Assembly (NCBI GenBank): GCA_017642895.1
Contig: JAEPON010000004.1
Span: 248,001 to 312,000 of the forward strand
Reading direction: 5' to 3'
DNA from: Roseitalea sp.
Lineage (GTDB): Bacteria > Pseudomonadota > Alphaproteobacteria > Rhizobiales > Rhizobiaceae
DNA length: 64,000 nt
Part shown: positions 60,783 to 64,000 of the stretch, in pieces
Position numbering within the stretch: position 1 is the stretch's first letter
Layout: each line of letters starts with the position of its first letter
The notes under the pieces: generated by a model
Seen by the model: only the letters and a program-made list of their open reading frames with translations
Database searches by the model: none
Told to the model about the DNA's origin: nothing
Made by a program: the position numbers and the translations under genes

Positions 60783-61633
60783 GCATCGAACCGATCGTCG
60801 GCCGTTATCTGACGGTCGCCGTCGAAGGCGAGGCGCAACGGGTTTATTTTGAAGAGGCGGGGCAGGGCCGGCCGGTCCTCTGCCTCCATACGGCCGGAGC
60901 AGATACACGCCAGTGGCGCCATCTGATGAACGATGCGGAGATCACGGCGCGCCATCGCCTGATCGCATTCGATATGCCGTGGCACGGAAAGTCGCTGCCG
61001 CCGGAAGGCTTCCACACCCGGGAATATCGCCTGACGACCGGGGTCTATATGGAAACCGTGCTCGCCGTCAGCGAAGCGCTCGGCCTTGAGCACCCCATTC
61101 TCGCCGGCTGCTCCATGGGAGGGCGAATCGCTCTCCAACTGGCCGCGATGCATGCCGATCGATTTTCCGGTTTCATTGCCATTGAAGCCAGCGATTTTCA
61201 GCCTGCCTGGTACGACATTGACTGGTTCGACCGTCCCGATGCCCATGGCGGAGAGATGGGCGCCGCGCTGGTTTCGGCGAACATTTCGCCATATGCGCCG
61301 GAAACCGAACGCTGGAACACGCTGTGGATGTTCATGGCCAGCGGCCCTGGCGTCTTTCGCGGTGACCTGAGCTTTTACACCGAAGATGACAGTTTGGTCG
61401 GACGGTTGGACCGGATCGACACAGGCAGGACGCCCGTGCATGTCATCGCCGGTGCCTACGATCTGACCTGCACGCCGGAGGATGCGCGCCGCACTGCCGA
61501 TGCCATCGACGGCGCCACGCTGGCGATCATGGACGAACTGGGCCATTTCCCGATGAGCGAGCACCCGGACGGGTTCCGCCCGTTCTTCATCGATGCGCTT
61601 GACCGGATGACGCGGACCAGCGGTGTCGATTGA
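60779..61633 (+). CDS. Alpha/beta hydrolase (enol-lactonase-like)
   Basis: A 284-residue hydrolase with nucleophile Ser112 in AGCSMGGRIA, LCLHTAGADTRQW oxyanion region, Asp in IAGAYDLT and a C-terminal His in LGHFPMSEHPDGF. The fold and size match PcaD-like and C-C or ester hydrolases. Given the nearby cycloisomerase it could open a lactone from the ortho-cleavage route, but it is separated from that operon by the terminator and the SCP2 gene, so this is only one option. Confidence 0.75.
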   Translation: MSIEPIVGRYLTVAVEGEAQRVYFEEAGQGRPVLCLHTAGADTRQWRHLMNDAEITARHRLIAFDMPWHGKSLPPEGFHTREYRLTTGVYMETVLAVSEALGLEHPILAGCSMGGRIALQLAAMHADRFSGFIAIEASDFQPAWYDIDWFDRPDAHGGEMGAALVSANISPYAPETERWNTLWMFMASGPGVFRGDLSFYTEDDSLVGRLDRIDTGRTPVHVIAGAYDLTCTPEDARRTADAIDGATLAIMDELGHFPMSEHPDGFRPFFIDALDRMTRTSGVD

Positions 61634-61677
61634 CGGCCAGCCGCGATCAACCTGCTTCCATCTAAACATGAACCGCT

Positions 61678-63450
61678 CTAAGCCGCCGATTGCGCGTGTC
61701 GGCGAAGCGCATCCGTTTCATCGACACGCACCTTGCCGCTCGTCCGGTCCAGCACGACGCCGAAAAGATCCCGGGCCTGTTCGACGGTGTAATATCCCAG
61801 GGCGACATCAGCGGCCACGGCTTCGCTGGGCCGTTCAAAAGCGGGGCCATATCCTCCGCCGCCCGGTGTCTGCACGGCAACGCGATCCCCGGCGGTCAGC
61901 GGAATGTCCTGCGCTTTGGTGATGTGCGGTGGTTGAAAGACGTGCCCGCCGCGATTGACGTGAATGGTGCCGGGTGCGCCGTCGGAACCGCCCAGCGCGC
62001 CCTGTGGTCCGAAACGGCCGTGATCCATGACGAACGATGCCTGCGCGTTGCCGCGCAGCAGCTCCACCTCGTAATCGACGCCAAATCCACCGCGCGCCCG
62101 TCCCGCGCCACCCGATCCCTCCCTCAACGCATATCGGTGAAAAAGGACCGGGAAGACCTGTTCGCTGATCTCGATCGGCGGCGACTTGGATATACCGATT
62201 GTCGAACAGCCATTGGTCAGTCCGTCCCCGCCCGCATAGCCGCCATAGCCGCCGCCGCTGATCTGATACATCACATAGTCCCGGCCCACCGATGGATCAT
62301 CACCGCCCAGCGCAAAGTTTCCGCTTGTTCCGGCCGGCGCGGCGGTCACCTTGTCCGGAATCGCCTTGACGAGTGCCGAGAAGACCGATTCGGCGATGCG
62401 TTGGGACACTTCCGCCGCGCAGCCCGACACGGGTCGGGGATAGCGCGCGTCAAGGAATGTGCCGAACGGGTCGGCGATTTCCATCGGCTCAAAGGCGCCC
62501 GCGCTCAACGGGATTTCCGGAAAAATGTGGCGCATGGCGAGATAAACCGCCGAGTGGGTTGTTGCCAGGACGCAATTCATGGGTCCGGCACATGGAGGGC
62601 TCGATCCGGCAAAGTCGAACACCAGCCGGCGGTCGGCGGTTCGTTCAACGGCCAGCGCGATCCGGAGCGGCTCATCGACGATGCCATCTGAATCGATGAA
62701 AGCTTCTCCCCGCCAGACACCTTCGGGAATGGTGGCGATTGCCGCACGCATCTGTTTTGCCGCGCGGGAGCGCACTTCGGCGATGGCCGCATGAACAACA
62801 TCATCGCCATAGCGGTCGAACAGCGTATGCAAGCGCTCGGCGCCCACCTTCAACGCCGCATATTGCGCCTTGATGTCGCCGATGCGCTGTTCGGGGACAC
62901 GAATGTTGGAAAAGATCACGGCCAGCAGCTCGGTGTCGAGCTCATCGCGCTTGAACAGCTTGATCGGCGGGAAACGCAAGCCTTCCTGTTCAACCGCCGT
63001 TGCGGACGCCGAAAACCCGCCGGGCACCGCCCCGCCTATATCGGGCCAATGGCCGACATTGGACAACCAGCAGGCGATTTTTCCTTTGCGGTAGAATGGC
63101 ATCGCAAAGCGGACATCCATCAGATGCGTGCCGCCCAGATAAGGGTCGTTGACCGCGTATATGTCACCGTCTTCGGGCGGCAGGCAGCGGCCCTCGGCGA
63201 TCATCTTAATGATCGTTGCCGTCGAGGCCTGCATCGTACCCACAAAAACCGGAAGGCCATGAATGCCCTGCGCGATCAGGGCGCCGTCGCGGGCGGCATA
63301 GATGCCGTCGGAACGATCGTCGGCTTCCGCGATGATCGGCGAGAAGGCGGCGCGCGAGAACGTCAGATCCATCTCGTCGCAGATCTGCTCGAGACCGGCC
63401 TGAATCACGGTCAAGGTGACCGGATCAATGGGGCTGACCTGCTTACTCAT
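61678..63450 (-). CDS. Hydantoinase/oxoprolinase subunit B (HyuB-like)
   Basis: A 590-residue hydantoinase B/N-methylhydantoinase-type protein: DPVTLTVIQAGLEQICDEMD at the start, EDGDIYAVNDPYLGGTHLMDV, VGHWPDIGGAVPGG, and a Gly-rich C-terminal YQISGGGYGGYAGGDG region. Together with subunit A it hydrolyses a cyclic amide (hydantoin, 5-oxoproline) or an acetone-carboxylase-like substrate in an ATP-dependent reaction. It overlaps the end of the subunit A gene by eight bases. The substrate cannot be assigned. Confidence 0.83.
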   Translation of the reverse strand: MSKQVSPIDPVTLTVIQAGLEQICDEMDLTFSRAAFSPIIAEADDRSDGIYAARDGALIAQGIHGLPVFVGTMQASTATIIKMIAEGRCLPPEDGDIYAVNDPYLGGTHLMDVRFAMPFYRKGKIACWLSNVGHWPDIGGAVPGGFSASATAVEQEGLRFPPIKLFKRDELDTELLAVIFSNIRVPEQRIGDIKAQYAALKVGAERLHTLFDRYGDDVVHAAIAEVRSRAAKQMRAAIATIPEGVWRGEAFIDSDGIVDEPLRIALAVERTADRRLVFDFAGSSPPCAGPMNCVLATTHSAVYLAMRHIFPEIPLSAGAFEPMEIADPFGTFLDARYPRPVSGCAAEVSQRIAESVFSALVKAIPDKVTAAPAGTSGNFALGGDDPSVGRDYVMYQISGGGYGGYAGGDGLTNGCSTIGISKSPPIEISEQVFPVLFHRYALREGSGGAGRARGGFGVDYEVELLRGNAQASFVMDHGRFGPQGALGGSDGAPGTIHVNRGGHVFQPPHITKAQDIPLTAGDRVAVQTPGGGGYGPAFERPSEAVAADVALGYYTVEQARDLFGVVLDRTSGKVRVDETDALRRHAQSAA

Positions 63451-64000
63451 GACCAGCCTGACCGATCTCGATGACAATGTTCCCCAACCCGTCGCCAAAT
63501 GCCCGGTCATCTGGCGTGACAACGGTCGTGGTGTCGAGTTGTTCAAATATTGCGGGACCGTCGACAACGGCGTCGAGCGGCAGTCTTGCTCGGTCATAAA
63601 TCGGTGTGTCCATCCACCGACCGCCAAAATGCACCGGCCGCTGATCCAACAGCGCGCCCTCGACGCGGTCGGCATGATCGGCTGACAGGTTCAGCGCTGT
63701 GACGTCCGGTTTGGATCGCAGCCCGATCAAGGAGCTGTTCAGCGCGACAAGGTTGGCCTCCACATTGGGCAAGCGCACCTGGAAGCGGGCGAAGTAGGCG
63801 TCTTCAAACAGCTCTTGCAGCACCTGTCTGTCGATGCCCCCCGTCGGCAACGGCACGTTGATCAGGTGTGTTTGGCCGACAAACTGCATGTCCGCGCTGT
63901 GCTCCACGGTTACACCGCGCAATTCAACCGCCTCGGCCTCAAGCATGCGGCGACCCGTGTCCACATGCGTTTGCAACACCGCTTCAACATGGGCCTCATC
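63443..64000 (-). CDS. Hydantoinase/oxoprolinase subunit A, C-terminal part, cut by window end
   Basis: The last 185 residues of a hydantoinase A/ATP-grasp-like subunit; the frame is open to the window edge. Family-like stretches are SADMQFVGQTHLINVPLP, RFQVRLPNVEANLVALN and the terminal DGPAIFEQLDTTTVVTP, typical of the end of HyuA. The N-terminal ATPase domain lies beyond the window. It overlaps HyuB, so the two are translated as a pair. Confidence 0.8.
   Translation of the reverse strand, partial: DEAHVEAVLQTHVDTGRRMLEAEAVELRGVTVEHSADMQFVGQTHLINVPLPTGGIDRQVLQELFEDAYFARFQVRLPNVEANLVALNSSLIGLRSKPDVTALNLSADHADRVEGALLDQRPVHFGGRWMDTPIYDRARLPLDAVVDGPAIFEQLDTTTVVTPDDRAFGDGLGNIVIEIGQAGHE

Noticed and set aside
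1..64000. tRNA, rRNA, CRISPR repeats, transposases, phage or integrase genes
   Set aside because: Looked for throughout and not found. The window appears to be ordinary chromosomal or large-replicon DNA without mobile elements.

Overview
The window is high-GC, densely packed DNA with many stop/start overlaps and frequent GTG/TTG starts. The gene content is that of a metabolically versatile alphaproteobacterium, probably of the Hyphomicrobiales or a neighbouring order: several TRAP transporters, IclR/MarR/LysR-controlled aromatic catabolism, a glutathione-dependent maleylpyruvate isomerase and a fused TAXI-TRAP permease. The taxonomic statement is an inference. No rRNA, tRNA, CRISPR array, insertion sequence, prophage or integrase was seen.

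Layout. (1) 1-5028, + strand: a cut enolase-superfamily dehydratase, a GH42 beta-galactosidase, a TtuC-like tartrate/malate dehydrogenase and a CaCA cation exchanger. (2) 5113-10862: an RND efflux pump and its adaptor (- strand), a hypothetical gene after them, and a divergent TetR regulator. (3) 10921-21171: a complete salicylate-to-gentisate cluster. It has an IclR regulator, a 4HBT thioesterase, an unusual FAD monooxygenase fused to a benzoate-CoA-ligase-type domain, a TAXI-TRAP transporter, fumarylpyruvate hydrolase, NagL-type maleylpyruvate isomerase, gentisate 1,2-dioxygenase and a degenerate second isomerase. The predicted flow is salicylate, salicylyl-CoA, gentisyl-CoA, gentisate, maleylpyruvate, fumarylpyruvate, then fumarate plus pyruvate. 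(4) 21279-30716: a MarR-controlled module of M20 amidohydrolase, DctP/Q/M TRAP transporter, Asp/Glu racemase homologue, quinone-oxidoreductase-like enzyme, acyl-CoA ligase, VOC protein and PaaI thioesterase. Two near-identical palindromes (GTCAAC-3-GTTGAC) mark its promoters.

(5) 30745-45590: an envelope region in which two histidine kinase/LuxR response regulator pairs flank a diheme lipoprotein, two MMPL/HAE3 transporters, each followed by a homologous small secreted two-cysteine protein, and a FadL-like outer-membrane protein. This region looks like the least described system here. (6) 45699-48627: a secreted S8 protease with an Asp-Gly repeat, divergent from an ECF sigma factor and a membrane anti-sigma factor. 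(7) 48824-53308: P-loop NTPase, Asp/Asn beta-hydroxylase family protein, alpha/beta hydrolase with a four-Cys tail, and an ABC half-exporter.

(8) 53409-61633: a second aromatic cluster. It has LysR, muconate cycloisomerase, intradiol dioxygenase, flavin reductase, a stand-alone FMN adenylyltransferase, IclR and a divergent HpaB-type monooxygenase, followed by an SCP2-like protein and an alpha/beta hydrolase. A 16-bp palindrome (GGTATCG...ATACC) occurs upstream of both the dioxygenase and HpaB genes. The enzyme set fits hydroxylation of a phenol, FADH2 supply, ortho cleavage and cycloisomerisation. (9) 61678-64000, - strand: a hydantoinase/oxoprolinase B subunit and the C-terminal part of subunit A, cut by the window end.
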